Shown: piece by piece, positions 8,049-17,639 of the stretch | Layout of the letters: every line of letters begins with the position of its first letter | How positions within the stretch are numbered: the stretch's first letter is position 1 | Assembly (NCBI RefSeq): GCF_900103455.1 | Contig: NZ_FNHI01000023.1 | Coordinates: 1-64,000 of the forward strand | DNA: 64,000 nt | DNA from: Streptomyces wuyuanensis | GTDB lineage: Bacteria; Actinomycetota; Actinomycetes; Streptomycetales; Streptomycetaceae | Direction: 5' to 3' | Translations under genes and position numbers: made by a program | The notes under the pieces: generated by a model | The model's input: the letters and a program-made list of their open reading frames with translations, nothing else | Told to the model about the DNA's origin: nothing | Databases searched by the model: none

Positions 8049-10619
8049 TCAACCGATGGTGACCACCCGCGCCCAGGACGGAGGAGCGTCCGGGACGTAG
8101 CCGGGGTCGTTCTCGTCCGCCGCTCGCATGGGGCGGGGGAAGAGCCCGACCACCGTCCGGAAGGGCGGCTGTGCCGAGGGCCAGGGCGTCTGGCCGTCCG
8201 TCAGGGCGACGACCACGTCCGGGCGGGAGCGCTGCGCGCGCTCGAAGCCGGAGCGCAGGTCCGTACCGCCGCCGCCGATCAACTCGATCCGCTCGGCGCG
8301 GCAGATCGGCACGGCGATCCCGGCCGCCGCGTCACACGAGATCACCGACACCAGGTCGCGACGCCCGCCCACCGCCCGCGAGATCGCCGCCACCTCCAAC
8401 AGCGCGCTGCCCAGTTCGGCGTCGCTCACCGACCGGGAGGTGTCGATCACCACGCACACCCGGGGCGGCGTAGGGCGCAGGCTGGGCAGCAGCACCCCGG
8501 GTACGGATGCCGAGCGCCGGGACGGGCGGCGGTAGCTGTGGTTCGCGCCCGCTTCCTGCGCGCCCGCCGCCGAGCGGACCGCCGCTCCCAGCAACCGCCG
8601 CCATGGTTGCGGCGGATGGAAGGCCTCGTCCGCCCAGCGGCGCCAGCCCTCCGGAGCGTCGCCCGGTCTGCCCCGGATCCCCTCCGCAACCCGGAAGCGG
8701 ACCGCGTCCCGCTGTTGCCTGGACAGACCGTGTGCCCCGTCGGGCCCCAGCTCCCAGGGCCGCGCCTGCCCGTCGGCACCGCCGCCGCAGTCCAGCCAGG
8801 CCAGCTCCGCGGCGGGCCCGGACAGTGAAGCCGTCCGCAGGTACTCCTCCATCAGCAGCCCGTCGTCCAGACCCAGCAACGACGGCAGCACCGCCCCCGT
8901 TGGCCTCGGTAGTCCCTCGCCGTAGATGTCGTCGTTGATCTCGAAGTCCGCGGCGATGTTCCGCCGCAGCCTCTCACCAGGCCCGTATGCCTCGTGCTCC
9001 CGCGCATAGCGCTCACCGCGCCCGTGGTGGTCCCGGAGCAGATGGGACACCTCGTGCACCCAGACACCCGCCAGCTCCTCCACCGGCATGAGGGCCACGA
9101 AGGCAGGGGAGACGTAGCAGCGCCAGTGCGCGTCCACCGCCATCGTCGGCACCGCCCGGTCCTCCACCACATGCAACGCGAACAGCGCGGCGGCCAGATA
9201 GGGACGCACCTTCACCGCGTGCAGCCGGGCGGCCAGCAGCTTCTCCATGTCCAGCTTGAGCACGGCCCCCTCGGCCGGATCGCTCGGCACGGCGGCCGGT
9301 TCCGGCGGCACCATGGCCCGCACCCGGCGCGGTGGCGGCGCCGGCCGCGGCATCGGACGCGGCAGTGGCCGTTTCGTCATGGGCTCCGTCATCGGCGCGC
9401 CCCCCGCCGCAAGCCCCGCGGGCGTCCGCGGGGCGGCCTTCTCCACCGACCGGTTCGCCCGCCTGGCGAGACCGATCACCCCCGCCAGCCGCTCCACAGC
9501 CTGAGGCACCTCCCATTCGTCGCGCCGCAGCGAGGCCAGCACCGTAGCCGGAGCGACCAGCAGATCCGGGGCGCCGGTCTCCAGCGCCCGGACAAGCACC
9601 GCCCAGCCCGCCTCCCAGCGTTCGCGTTCCGGCCGCGCCCCGACGGCTGCCACCACCGCCTCCAGCACAGCCTGACGGAGATCGCCCCGTACCGGCAGCT
9701 CGGCGGCGGCCGGATCGGCCAGCAGCGACTCCGGGTCGGGGAGGTCCATCCGGTCCAGATGGGCGAGGAGCTCAAGCCCGGGCCCGTCTCCGACCGCGCC
9801 ACGTACCAGCAGTGCCAGCACCTCCCGGGACACCGAGGCCGCAGTGCCGAAGGCAAGCAGTGTCAACGCGGCCTCCCAGCTTCGAGGTGACGGCCAGGCA
9901 CCGCCGCGCCGTGTCTCGCTGTTCGGCAGCTGGTGGATCAGCGTGGGCCGGGCATCCAGGAATCCGCAGACCGCGCGCCGGGCCAAATCCACCGCCTGCG
10001 GCAGCAGCTCCGGCGCCAGCCGTGGCAGCTCCGCCCGGGGCCACACCCCGCCAAGCCCGCGCACCACCACGTCCCGGTCGTGCACCCAGTAGAGATGTAC
10101 GAACCGGTTGGCCAGCGGCGGGCTCAGCTCCCATCCGTCCGCCGCGGAGGCACGCGGATTGGCCGCGGCCACGATCCTTACCCCGGGCGGGAGTTGCAGC
10201 GCGCCGACCCGCCGCTCAAGCACCACCCGCAGCAGCGCGGCCTGGACCGCCGGGGTCGCGGTGGACAGCTCGTCCAGGAACAGCAACCCCCGCCCGGCCC
10301 GTACCAGCTCAACGGCCCACTGCGGCGGCGCCATCGGCACTCCCCGCACCTCCGGGTCGTCGCCGATGATGGGCAGCCCGGAGAAGTCGGACGGTTCGTG
10401 GACGCTGGCGATCACGGTCGTCAGCGGCAGGCCGAGGGAGTCGGCGAGCTGGTTCAGGGCGGCGGTCTTGCCGATGCCGGGCTCGCCCCAGAGCAGTACT
10501 GGCAGGTCGGCCGACACGGCCAGGGTGAGCGCTTCGAGCTGCTCGTCGGGACGAGGTTCCGTTGTGGTCGTGCGAAGGAGGGAGAGGAGATCGTCGGCGA
10601 GGGAGAGACGGGAGGTCAT
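8049..10619 (-). CDS. MoxR-type AAA ATPase fused to DUF2201 metallopeptidase-VWA protein
   Basis: 856-residue two-part protein. Residues 1-400 are a MoxR-type AAA+ ATPase, with Walker A GEPGIGKT at 45-52 and Walker B LLFLDE at 112-117. Residues about 450-856 match DUF2201: a putative metallopeptidase domain with HEVSH at 522-526 and downstream acidic residues (ADFEINDD), then a VWA-like domain with a MIDAS-type DTSRS at 726-730 and GGGGTDLRSGF. A Pro/Arg-rich linker at 410-450 joins them. MoxR and VWA proteins act as chaperone pairs loading metals or remodelling partners. In actinomycetes these are usually two adjacent genes; here one frame covers both, with Met410 possibly an internal start. 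ATG at 10619 has AGGTG upstream. Confidence 0.85.
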   Translation of the reverse strand: MTSRLSLADDLLSLLRTTTTEPRPDEQLEALTLAVSADLPVLLWGEPGIGKTAALNQLADSLGLPLTTVIASVHEPSDFSGLPIIGDDPEVRGVPMAPPQWAVELVRAGRGLLFLDELSTATPAVQAALLRVVLERRVGALQLPPGVRIVAAANPRASAADGWELSPPLANRFVHLYWVHDRDVVVRGLGGVWPRAELPRLAPELLPQAVDLARRAVCGFLDARPTLIHQLPNSETRRGGAWPSPRSWEAALTLLAFGTAASVSREVLALLVRGAVGDGPGLELLAHLDRMDLPDPESLLADPAAAELPVRGDLRQAVLEAVVAAVGARPERERWEAGWAVLVRALETGAPDLLVAPATVLASLRRDEWEVPQAVERLAGVIGLARRANRSVEKAAPRTPAGLAAGGAPMTEPMTKRPLPRPMPRPAPPPRRVRAMVPPEPAAVPSDPAEGAVLKLDMEKLLAARLHAVKVRPYLAAALFALHVVEDRAVPTMAVDAHWRCYVSPAFVALMPVEELAGVWVHEVSHLLRDHHGRGERYAREHEAYGPGERLRRNIAADFEINDDIYGEGLPRPTGAVLPSLLGLDDGLLMEEYLRTASLSGPAAELAWLDCGGGADGQARPWELGPDGAHGLSRQQRDAVRFRVAEGIRGRPGDAPEGWRRWADEAFHPPQPWRRLLGAAVRSAAGAQEAGANHSYRRPSRRSASVPGVLLPSLRPTPPRVCVVIDTSRSVSDAELGSALLEVAAISRAVGGRRDLVSVISCDAAAGIAVPICRAERIELIGGGGTDLRSGFERAQRSRPDVVVALTDGQTPWPSAQPPFRTVVGLFPRPMRAADENDPGYVPDAPPSWARVVTIG

Positions 10620-10727
10620 GGGCATCACCTGGGGTCGCGAATGGCGCAGGACGCGCGGCAAAGGACAAGGAGGCAGCGCGACTTCGGCGAGGCGGCGAAG
10701 TCGGCGCGGGGAGCGGGCTCGGCGAAG

Positions 10728-12138
10728 TCAGCCGAAGAGGGCGTTACGAGGCCGGGTCCGACGGCCGCGCTTGAACCGAAGAGCGGACAGCGCACGGAGG
10801 TCCGGGCGGAAGTCGTGGCCCTGCGGCGTCCTGGACGCACGGGCGGCGGGGTGCGAGGTGTCCAGCCCCGAGCGGAACAGTCCGTGGTCGATACGCCGGG
10901 CCACGGCCGACTCCAGCGCCTCCCGGAGCGGCCCCTCGCGCAGCTCAGCACCAGGCCCGAGCAACCCTTCGACCACGGCGAGCGCCCCGGCGACATCACC
11001 GTGGCCCAGCCGTTCCCGTACCGCGGGCAGCGCCTCGGGGCTGCGGTGCACGGCTTCGATCGCCCGCAGACAGGGCAGCGGCGGACCGCCGAGCGCCACC
11101 AGCAGCTCCTCGCGCCGCAGTTGGTCCGGCTCGTGATCGACGGCCGTCAGCACCCCGTCCCGCAGCGCGATCCGGTGCACCGCGCCCCGGCACTCCACCC
11201 GGCGCGGGTCACCGGTCTCCGGCCCGGCCCCGACCATCGGCGCCAGCGCTGTGTACGGCGCCAGCGACGCGGCGACCAGCGGATGCAACCGTCCGGCCGA
11301 GACCAACCCGGCCCCCAGCAGTTCCAGATCCGGCAGCACCCGCGCCGCTGCCTCCGGCAGCACCGGAAGCGCGGCGACGTCGTACCGCCGGGTCGGAACT
11401 TCCCGCAACGCCGGGGCATGGCAGTCGTCGGGCGCGACGAGTTCGTACACGGCACTGCTCCGCGCGCCGCACACTGAACGCCCCACGTGGGTCCTGCCCG
11501 TCGGCGCGCAGCAGGAGCTCCGCTTCGGCGGCCCAACGCGGCACCGCCCAGGGGGAATCGCCACCCGCGGTACTGCGCCACGCCAGCTCCCCGCTCCGTG
11601 CGGCGTCCCAGAGATGCCGGTGCAGATCGAGCCGGAATCGCCGGTCGGGATGCGGATGCGGATGCTGGCCGGGGCCGTCAGCCCCGAAACCGTTCCCGCC
11701 TGCGTCCCACAAAGCCAGCGACATCCGCTGCCCGGCCTCCGCCCAGGCCGGCGGCGTCCGCACCACCAACCGCAGCGGCACGCCGTCGGAACATCCGTCG
11801 CCGGAACCGGAGCCCGGGTAACGGGCCAGACAGACGGTGAGGCCGGGACGGAGCAGCCCGTCGGGGGCGCTCCGGGGCATGTGCCAGCGCAGCAGATCGG
11901 GCGCAAGACGGCGCAGATCGGCACGGAGGCGGGTGACGAGTTCGGTGCCGTGGCGACGTCCCACGGCGCGCAGATCGAGATCGACGTCGATCCGGGCAGC
12001 GGCACACGCCCCCGCCCAGTCGCCGACCGCACGCCGTGCGGTCGCAGTCTCGATCATGGACGGTGGCACGGCGTACTCACGGACGCGCTGCCACATCAGC
12101 AGTCGGGGCGGAATCCCGTTCGCGAAGTGATGTGCCAT
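10728..12138 (-). pseudogene. MoxR-VWA cluster partner protein, frameshifted
   Basis: Gene of about 470 codons directly upstream of, and co-directional with, the MoxR-VWA gene (109-nt gap). The N-terminal two-thirds reads from ATG 12138 (MAHHFANGIPPRLLMWQRVREYAVP) and the rest continues in another frame (YELVAPDDCHAPALREVPTRRYD onward to the stop at 10728). The switch lies around 11460-11520, near EAELLLRADGQ. A GGTGA site precedes the start. No known domain was recognised; the position suggests a partner of the ATPase/VWA protein. It is either a pseudogene or carries a sequencing indel; the rest of both frames appears undamaged, which favours a recent event. Confidence 0.7.
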
Positions 12139-12264
12139 CAGCACTCACCCTGAGCGAATGATGCCCCCAATCCGAATGAGGAGGAGTTCTTCATCGCGGG
12201 CATCGTAGCCACACCCGTCGTTTTCTGTCAGTTCCTTTGACGCGTGATCCTCCGCGTCCGTGGC

Positions 12265-12560
12265 GATCACGGAAGCAGGGTCGCGTCGAGGTACTCATGC
12301 ACCGGCTCGAAACGTCCGTACGGCACCTACTGCGGGATCTCGCGCAGGGCGACCCAGACGAGCTCCGACACCGCCTGCGTGTCGGGTCACGAGCGGTGCC
12401 GCCCGCCACCTCGCACGCAGAGCAGGACATCATCCGACCGGTCTTCGGGTGCACCCGTTCGCCCAACTGCGCCACGGAGACCACGACCAGACGGGTTCCC
12501 TCACACGTCTCCCCCACGGCTGTGTCTTCGCGTGGCTCACCGGGCTCCGCCGCTCTGGCG
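12265..12560 (-). pseudogene. NUDIX hydrolase C-terminal remnant
   Basis: Minus strand gives VAQLGERVHPKTGRMMSCSACEVAGGTA, then after a frameshift an ELVWVALREIP-like stretch, an in-frame stop, and FEPVHEYLDATLLP. This order (His-containing strand, ACEVxGGTA, E-W, VxEYLDxTL) is the C-terminal half of a small NUDIX pyrophosphohydrolase. The NUDIX box itself is missing. Confidence 0.65.
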
Positions 12561-12588
12561 GAGAACTGCCGGGACGGGCTTCTCGGGG

Positions 12589-13260
12589 TCACCAGTCAAC
12601 GTGTGCGGTGATCCACCTCTCCAAGCCGTCCGTGTCGTCGGCGGAGGGCAGTTCGGGCCCGCACGTGAGTGGGGTGCACGAGAGCTGCAGGTGGGTGAGA
12701 TAGCCGTAGGGGCCATTGTCGGCTGCCGGTCCGAGGACCAGAGCGTGGGTGGGAGTGCGCCAGACGCGATGCGTCAGCGCCGGGCAGGGATAGGCGGTGT
12801 CGAGCACCATGGTGCGCTCGGGCGGTGTGCGGAGGTGCGCAGTCACTGCCTGAGCGCCATGCGTGAGCACAGCCTCACAATCTTGTTCGGTGGCCGGGCG
12901 CCGGCCACTCCAGCCCGGGATCCGCTGCCAGTCGTCCATGTGGCCGTACAGCCACTCGCCGTTGGTCATGTCCTCGTCCGCTGGATCGACCGGGTAGACC
13001 TCGCCGAACACCAGGAAGCGCCGAGCGTCCGGGCGGCCGAACGGCTCGTAGCCCTCGGTGCACACCACATGTCCGTACCCGGTGCGGACGGATTCGCAGA
13101 CCAACTGGTGCTCCCAACCCCATCCGCGGCGCCGCATCTCCGCATCGACGGCCTCGGTGGTGAGAGCTGAAACCGTGGGAAGCGACAGGAACTCGGCGAC
13201 GACGGCAGCGGTCAATGGCCGGTGGGCAAGCGCATGGACGGGTATCGGCATAGTGATCAT
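12589..13260 (-). CDS. Conserved hypothetical protein
   Basis: Soluble protein of about 223 residues, family not recognised. It is Trp- and His-rich (MRRRGWGWEHQL, EWLYGHMDDWQRIPGW) with an acidic N-terminal half, has no signal or membrane segments, and shows normal codon periodicity. The start is uncertain: ATG at 13260 or ATG at 13251 (MPIPVHALAHR); neither has a strong ribosome site. It stands alone between a NUDIX remnant and a divergent membrane protein. No function can be assigned. Confidence 0.7.
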   Translation of the reverse strand: MITMPIPVHALAHRPLTAAVVAEFLSLPTVSALTTEAVDAEMRRRGWGWEHQLVCESVRTGYGHVVCTEGYEPFGRPDARRFLVFGEVYPVDPADEDMTNGEWLYGHMDDWQRIPGWSGRRPATEQDCEAVLTHGAQAVTAHLRTPPERTMVLDTAYPCPALTHRVWRTPTHALVLGPAADNGPYGYLTHLQLSCTPLTCGPELPSADDTDGLERWITAHVDW

Positions 13261-13579
13261 CTTAGAAGCGGCGAGTGCGGCACGGGTGCGGTTGGAGTGG
13301 GCGTGGGCCCACACGTCTCTCCGCCGGCACCGCCCACGCCGGTGGTGGCTTCGACGCTTCAAAGGACACCGCGTTGTCCCCGCCACCTGTCTTCCTGAGC
13401 CGGCCGCCGACGGCGATCTCGTCCGTGCTCACCGGCGTCTGCGTCCGCAGGGCTTTGAACCACGGGGCGAGGGCCTTGCTCACCATGTGCACGCTGCCGT
13501 ACGCAGCACACCCGGGGATGCACCGCAGTCGCCGCTCCTGAGCACCTCGGCAACCATTCCGGCTCGGAAGGGGTCCTTC
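13261..13579. other. Intergenic, no supported gene
   Basis: A minus frame here includes MVSKALAPWFKALRTQTPVS but lacks a ribosome site and a defined end. Nothing else is recognisable. Confidence 0.35.
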
Positions 13580-13963
13580 ATGCCAAGCTCTGTTCGGGGC
13601 CATCAGGGACGCGGACGGAGGATCGGTGTGGGGGTACGCGGGGCAGCGAAAAGCGTCGGCGACTTCCTGAGCGAGACGGTGGGAGAAGCCGTCGCCAAGG
13701 TGCTCCTCGGGCTGCTGGCCTGTGCCCTGCTCGGCTGCTTGGCGTGGATCGCCTACGCGAGCTGGTCAGTCAGCCCACGCTTGACCATCGCGGGGGCCGG
13801 GCTGCTCAGCCTCTTCCTCGCCCACGGCGCCTGGCAGACCTTCCGCACTCCCGCCAAAGGCCGGCGTAGGGGCCACGCCGCCCTGGCCACTGCCGGATTC
13901 ACCCTGGCAGCCATGACGGCCCTCTTCCTCCTGCTCTACACCGCAGGCTGCGATTGCCTGTGA
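13580..13963 (+). CDS. Small integral membrane protein
   Basis: 127-residue protein with three hydrophobic segments: VLLGLLACALLGCLAWIAYA (about 43-62), LTIAGAGLLSLFLAHGAW (about 71-88) and TAGFTLAAMTALFLLLYTAG (about 104-123). The N-terminus is basic (GHQGRGRR), placing it inside. GGAAGGGG precedes ATG 13580 at good spacing. It ends in CDCL. No family was recognised; it has no operon partner, with an unrelated convergent methyltransferase downstream. Confidence 0.75.
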   Translation: MPSSVRGHQGRGRRIGVGVRGAAKSVGDFLSETVGEAVAKVLLGLLACALLGCLAWIAYASWSVSPRLTIAGAGLLSLFLAHGAWQTFRTPAKGRRRGHAALATAGFTLAAMTALFLLLYTAGCDCL

Positions 13964-14239
13964 GGATGTTGGCTCCACGACCTGCGATAGCCAGGTGCAA
14001 CGTAACGAGGTGTTGAGACCATGCATCGTGGACGGCGCGACGGTCTTGCCCCGCCCGGTGCGGCGCTGTGCGGTTCATGAGAGCCAGTGCGTCACTGAGG
14101 GTGGCTGGTCCGGGGGGTGCCTGCCCGTGCACCCAAACCCAACCGACAGCTGAGGCACGGGCCGATGCCGGGGACCACAGAGATCACGTCCACCCGTGCG
14201 CCGTCAGTCCGCACTGGAAGATCTTTCCGGTCACCGGTT

Positions 14240-15001
14240 TCAGTCGAAGGCAGAACCAGCACGCGACGCGTCATCGCCCCCGACCGGCCGCGGACCACGG
14301 GGCGGCCCCGCTCCCCGCTCCGGCCGGCGGGCCGAGTACAGACGGTACGACACAGACTGGTTCTCCTGCGGGGAGTCGATGGCAGTGACGGCCTCCACCG
14401 CAAGGCCGTACTGGGCCAGTAGGTTCTTCCACTGCTGGGGCTCAAGGACCCACATGTACACGGAGTGGTAATCGTCGGTACCGGGGAGCCGGAGGACTTC
14501 CGGGCGCGGGACCACCGCGGTCGAGGGGCCGGTGCCATAGGAGTTGGTGTGCAGCGCGCTGAACACCAGGCGCCCTCCGGGTGCCAGACCGTTCGCCACG
14601 GCCGGCAGAAGCCGGTGCGGGTCCACGTACGGCACTCCGCCGATGGAGTAGATCAGGTCGTAGGGAGCCGCTTCCTGCAGATGAGCGACGGCGTCGGCGC
14701 ACACCAGGTGGAGGCCGGCTGTGTCCGGGTAGCGGGCGAGGGCACGCTGGTGCTGGGCTTGGGAGGCGTCGACGGCGGTGACCTCGGCACCCAGGGCGGC
14801 CAGCCGGGCTGCGTGCCGACCGAGCCCGCTGCCGAGGTCGAGCACGCGCAGTCCTGCCACCTCGCCGATGGCCTCGATACCGGGCTCAGTGTCGGGGATT
14901 CCCCAGTCCCATCTGTCCAGCTCGGGAAGTTCAAGTCGTCGGGCCAGTTGGTGGGATCCGTAGATGTTCCAGATCTCGACGGTGTCCTTCTCGATGCCCA
15001 C
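14240..15001 (-). CDS. SAM-dependent methyltransferase
   Basis: Class I S-adenosylmethionine methyltransferase, 253 residues. Motif I is VLDLGSGLGRHAARLA (about residues 50-65), the acidic post-I residue is in VTAVDAS, and the motif IV region is PYDLIYSIGGVPYVD. The end (SVSYRLYSARRPERGAG) extends beyond the fold and is Pro/Gly-rich. GTG ending at 15001 is chosen because GGAGG lies 4 nt before it. It lies 29 nt after a second methyltransferase on the same strand, so both are probably one operon. Substrate unknown; similar Streptomyces proteins are annotated only as class I methyltransferases. Confidence 0.88.
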   Translation of the reverse strand: MGIEKDTVEIWNIYGSHQLARRLELPELDRWDWGIPDTEPGIEAIGEVAGLRVLDLGSGLGRHAARLAALGAEVTAVDASQAQHQRALARYPDTAGLHLVCADAVAHLQEAAPYDLIYSIGGVPYVDPHRLLPAVANGLAPGGRLVFSALHTNSYGTGPSTAVVPRPEVLRLPGTDDYHSVYMWVLEPQQWKNLLAQYGLAVEAVTAIDSPQENQSVSYRLYSARRPERGAGPPRGPRPVGGDDASRAGSAFD

Positions 15002-15030
15002 GAGGCCTCCATGGATGGCCGGGGTGGCAG

Positions 15031-15612
15031 TCAGGGGCGGAGTGCGTAGCAGCGGAGCACGTCCATGTCCTCGGTACGGACGGTGGCCCATCCCGCGGTG
15101 AGCGTCTCCGCTTCCTCGGGAGTGATGCCGAGGCCCTGCGAAGGACCGGCGACAGTGCGGCGGCCGGCGATCTCGGTCACCACCCAGAAGGTTCCGCCGG
15201 GCGCGAGGAGTCGGCGGACACGGTCGATGAACGCGGCCTTGTCGTCCATCCACCGGTAAACCAGACGGCAGCTGACGACTGCGTACGACGGGTCCGTCAG
15301 GGTACCGAGGTCATCGGTGGTGATGTCCATGCACCGCCAGATCGGGTCGGGGCCGGGCCCGGCCCTCTGTTCGGCGGCCAGTGCAATGGCGCTGGGTGAA
15401 CAGTCCACGCCAGCTGCGCGATAGCCGAGCTGACCGAGACGGCGGGCAAGGGAGCCGTCGCCGCATCCGATGTCGAGAGCCGGGCGCCCGCCGCCCGGGC
15501 CGAGGTGCTTCTCCAGCAGACTGGTCTCGATGCTGTCGAGCTGCCGGTAGCGGCGTCCTTCGGCCCAGAGCGACTCCCAGTAGGCCGCGCTCCCAGTGGA
15601 CTCGGTGGTCAT
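15031..15612 (-). CDS. SAM-dependent methyltransferase (UbiE/Tam type)
   Basis: Class I methyltransferase, 193 residues, first gene of a two-gene operon. Motif I ALDIGCGDGSLARRLGQLGY (about 49-68), acidic VDCSPSA, then SCRLVYRWMDDKAAFIDRVRRLLAPGGTFWVVTE (motif III/IV region; seen as LLAPGGTFWVVTE). AAGGAG sits 6-7 nt before ATG 15612. The N-terminus TGSAAYWESLWAEGRRYRQLD resembles small-molecule methyltransferases. Two adjacent, diverged methyltransferases suggest successive methylations or a heteromeric pair acting on an unknown metabolite. Confidence 0.9.
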   Translation of the reverse strand: MTTESTGSAAYWESLWAEGRRYRQLDSIETSLLEKHLGPGGGRPALDIGCGDGSLARRLGQLGYRAAGVDCSPSAIALAAEQRAGPGPDPIWRCMDITTDDLGTLTDPSYAVVSCRLVYRWMDDKAAFIDRVRRLLAPGGTFWVVTEIAGRRTVAGPSQGLGITPEEAETLTAGWATVRTEDMDVLRCYALRP

Positions 15613-15970
15613 GAAGCTCCTTCGCACGCGGGCGGCACGGCCTCGGGGGTAGCCGGATTGGCAAGTCGCGCGGGGTGTCGCTGTCTCCCTTCATGCCCAT
15701 CGCGGCAAGGCCGCTCACCCAGCTGATGCCCCTGCTCAGAAGAGTCCGCCTGCCGGAGCCTGGTCGGACGACCCCGACGGCGCCCCGACACGTTGTTCGG
15801 GGACTGAGGCTACGACCATGACAAGTGCCGCCGACTCGTCCGGCTTGCGGCATCAATCCGGTGATCGCCCGCCGTTGTGTCCCGCATGGATCCGGCCCCG
15901 GCATTCACTGATGGGTCGTCGATCGAATCTTGCGAAGTACACGACACCAGCGACTGCTCCCCCGCCGGCG
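15613..15970. other. Upstream region of the methyltransferase pair
   Basis: Likely holds the promoter of the minus-strand methyltransferase operon. No gene, clear palindrome or RNA was recognised. Confidence 0.35.
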
Positions 15971-16090
15971 CCGCCCCCGCACCACGGACGAGAACGGCCG
16001 CGGCCTCCTCCTCGTCGACCAGCTGAGCCGGAAGTGGAGCACCCGCAACACCCCGGACGGCAAACTCATATGGGCCGAACAGCGACTGAC
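15971..16090 (+). pseudogene. RsbW-like ATP-binding protein C-terminal fragment
   Basis: Reads TDENGRGLLLVDQLSRKWST then RNTPDGKLIWAEQRL. This is the G2 box and terminal strands of the HATPase_c_2 anti-sigma-type kinases abundant in Streptomyces (E-x-G-R-G-L-x-L-V-D). The nucleotide-binding N-box is absent and no start exists, so it is a stray 3' end. Confidence 0.7.
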
Positions 16091-16276
16091 ACCCAGCCCG
16101 TGCGACCAACCGCAGCGCCCTTGGCACATGGCTCCAGGGGTGGCGCCGCTCGCCACCAGGATGAAGGTGGTTGTCCTCGGTATCGGCCTCGATGCCCACT
16201 TCGGGTTGTCAGGGTGACGCGCGGGCTCCCGCCACTGGCAGGGGCGTCGAGCTACACGCCTCCGGACTTCGCGCGC

Positions 16277-17200
16277 TCAGCGGACGATGTCGCTCGCCAG
16301 CTGCCAGAGGCGTTCGGCGTTCGCCGGGTCCAGGGCGTATCGGGCCACGCCGGGAACACCGAGTCGAGTGGGACGAGTGTCGACCAGGGGGGCTTCGTTG
16401 ACATCCTCGAAGTATCGTCCGCCGACGCCTTCGACCAGCGGCGACGCGGCGAGGAACACGCTGGTCGCGGCGCCTTGTTCGACCGTCTTGCGGTAGGGCT
16501 CCGGTGTCCGCAGGCCGCCGGTGTGCCGCTGCAGGTTGGTGGCGATCGCACCGGGGTGCAGTGCATTGGCCGTGATCCCCTCACCGGCCCAGCGGCGCTG
16601 GACCTCGACGGCCAGAAGGACCTGGGCGGTCTTGGACTGCCCGTAGGCAGTTAGCGCGTCGTAGGGGCGGAAGCGGAAGTCGATGTCGTCGAAGACCACG
16701 GGGGAGAACAGATGGCCGCTGGAGGACACCGAGACCAGGCGCGCCCGTTCCGCGTCGGCGAGGGCACGGTGCAGGCCCAGGATCAGGGCGAAGTGTCCGA
16801 GGTAGTTGGTGGCGAACTGCTGCTCGTGACCGCCGATGCCGCGCTCGAGGTCCGGCGGCATCATGATTCCGGCGTTGTTGATCAGGACGTGGAGCGGGCC
16901 CCGCCAGGCGACGGTGAACGCGCGTACGGACTCCAGGTCGGCCACGTCCAGGCGGGCCACACGGATCGCTTCGTTGCCGGTGGCCTTGCGCAGGTCCGCC
17001 GCGACCCGCTCGCCGGCCTCTGGACGGCGCACGGCGAGTGTGACCTCGGCGCCGCCGGCCGCCAGAGCACGGGCGGTCTCGACCCCGATGCCCGAGTTGG
17101 CCCCCGTGACGACCGCCCGCCTGCCGGAGAGGTCGACACCCTCGATGACATCCGAGGCGGGGCTGTCGCGGTCGAACGGGCTAGTGAAGAGCTGGGACAT
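16277..17200 (-). CDS. Short-chain dehydrogenase/reductase
   Basis: NAD(P)-dependent SDR oxidoreductase, 307 residues, of the retinol-dehydrogenase/WWOX-like group. The cofactor motif TGANSGIG is at about residues 29-36, NNAG in HVLINNAGIMMPP at about 105-115, the catalytic Ser in VSVSSSGH and YxxxK in YGQSKTAQVLLA. The C-terminal extension (YFEDVNEAPLVD) is typical of this group. Of two in-frame ATGs, that at 17200 (MSQLFTSPF) is chosen because AGGAGG lies 10 nt before it and overlaps the first. A truncated XRE regulator is divergent and probably once controlled it. Confidence 0.92.
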   Translation of the reverse strand: MSQLFTSPFDRDSPASDVIEGVDLSGRRAVVTGANSGIGVETARALAAGGAEVTLAVRRPEAGERVAADLRKATGNEAIRVARLDVADLESVRAFTVAWRGPLHVLINNAGIMMPPDLERGIGGHEQQFATNYLGHFALILGLHRALADAERARLVSVSSSGHLFSPVVFDDIDFRFRPYDALTAYGQSKTAQVLLAVEVQRRWAGEGITANALHPGAIATNLQRHTGGLRTPEPYRKTVEQGAATSVFLAASPLVEGVGGRYFEDVNEAPLVDTRPTRLGVPGVARYALDPANAERLWQLASDIVR

Positions 17201-17330
17201 GTGATGCATACCTCCTGGTTCGCGGATTGTGCTGCCAGCCTGCACCGGATGCCGGCGAGCGGGCAGGTTGGCCTGAGACTGGGACCGGCAGGGCCACTCA
17301 GGCTCCAGCACGCCTCCGTGCGCTGGACGC

Positions 17331-17610
17331 ATGCCAGCGATCGAAGGCGCCGACACACTGGGCCGCTATCTGCATGCCGCAGGGAACTGGTCCAGCCCGA
17401 CGATGCCGGTGTTGTGGATCAAGGCAACCGGCTCGTCCCCGGGCTGCGCCGTGAGGAGCTCGCCTTCCTCGCGGGCATCAGCTCCGACCACTACAACCGC
17501 TTGGAGCAGGGCCGCGACAAGAACCCCTCCGAGCAGGTCCTGCGCAGCATCGCCCGCGCGCTCTGGCTGGACGAGGAGCCCACGGCCTACCTGCTGCGGA
17601 TCGCGTGTCC
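17331..17610 (+). pseudogene. XRE-family (MmyB-like) regulator, truncated
   Basis: N-terminal helix-turn-helix part of an XRE regulator of the MmyB/SDR-adjacent group: DTLGRYLHA in one frame, then after a shift near 17375 RRELVQPDDAGVV, VPGLRREELAFLAGISSDHY, NRLEQGRDKNPSEQVLRSIA and DEEPTAYLLRIA. The MmyB ligand-binding domain that should follow is missing; the frame runs into antisense of the next gene. These regulators are usually divergent from an SDR gene, exactly as here. Confidence 0.8.
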
Positions 17611-17639
17611 AGGCATCTTCGCCGCAGGGTTCCCGGCTG

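Noticed and set aside
9933..11477. Plus-strand frame of 514 codons antisense to the MoxR region
   Set aside because: No ribosome site and low-complexity Arg/Gln/Pro sequence.
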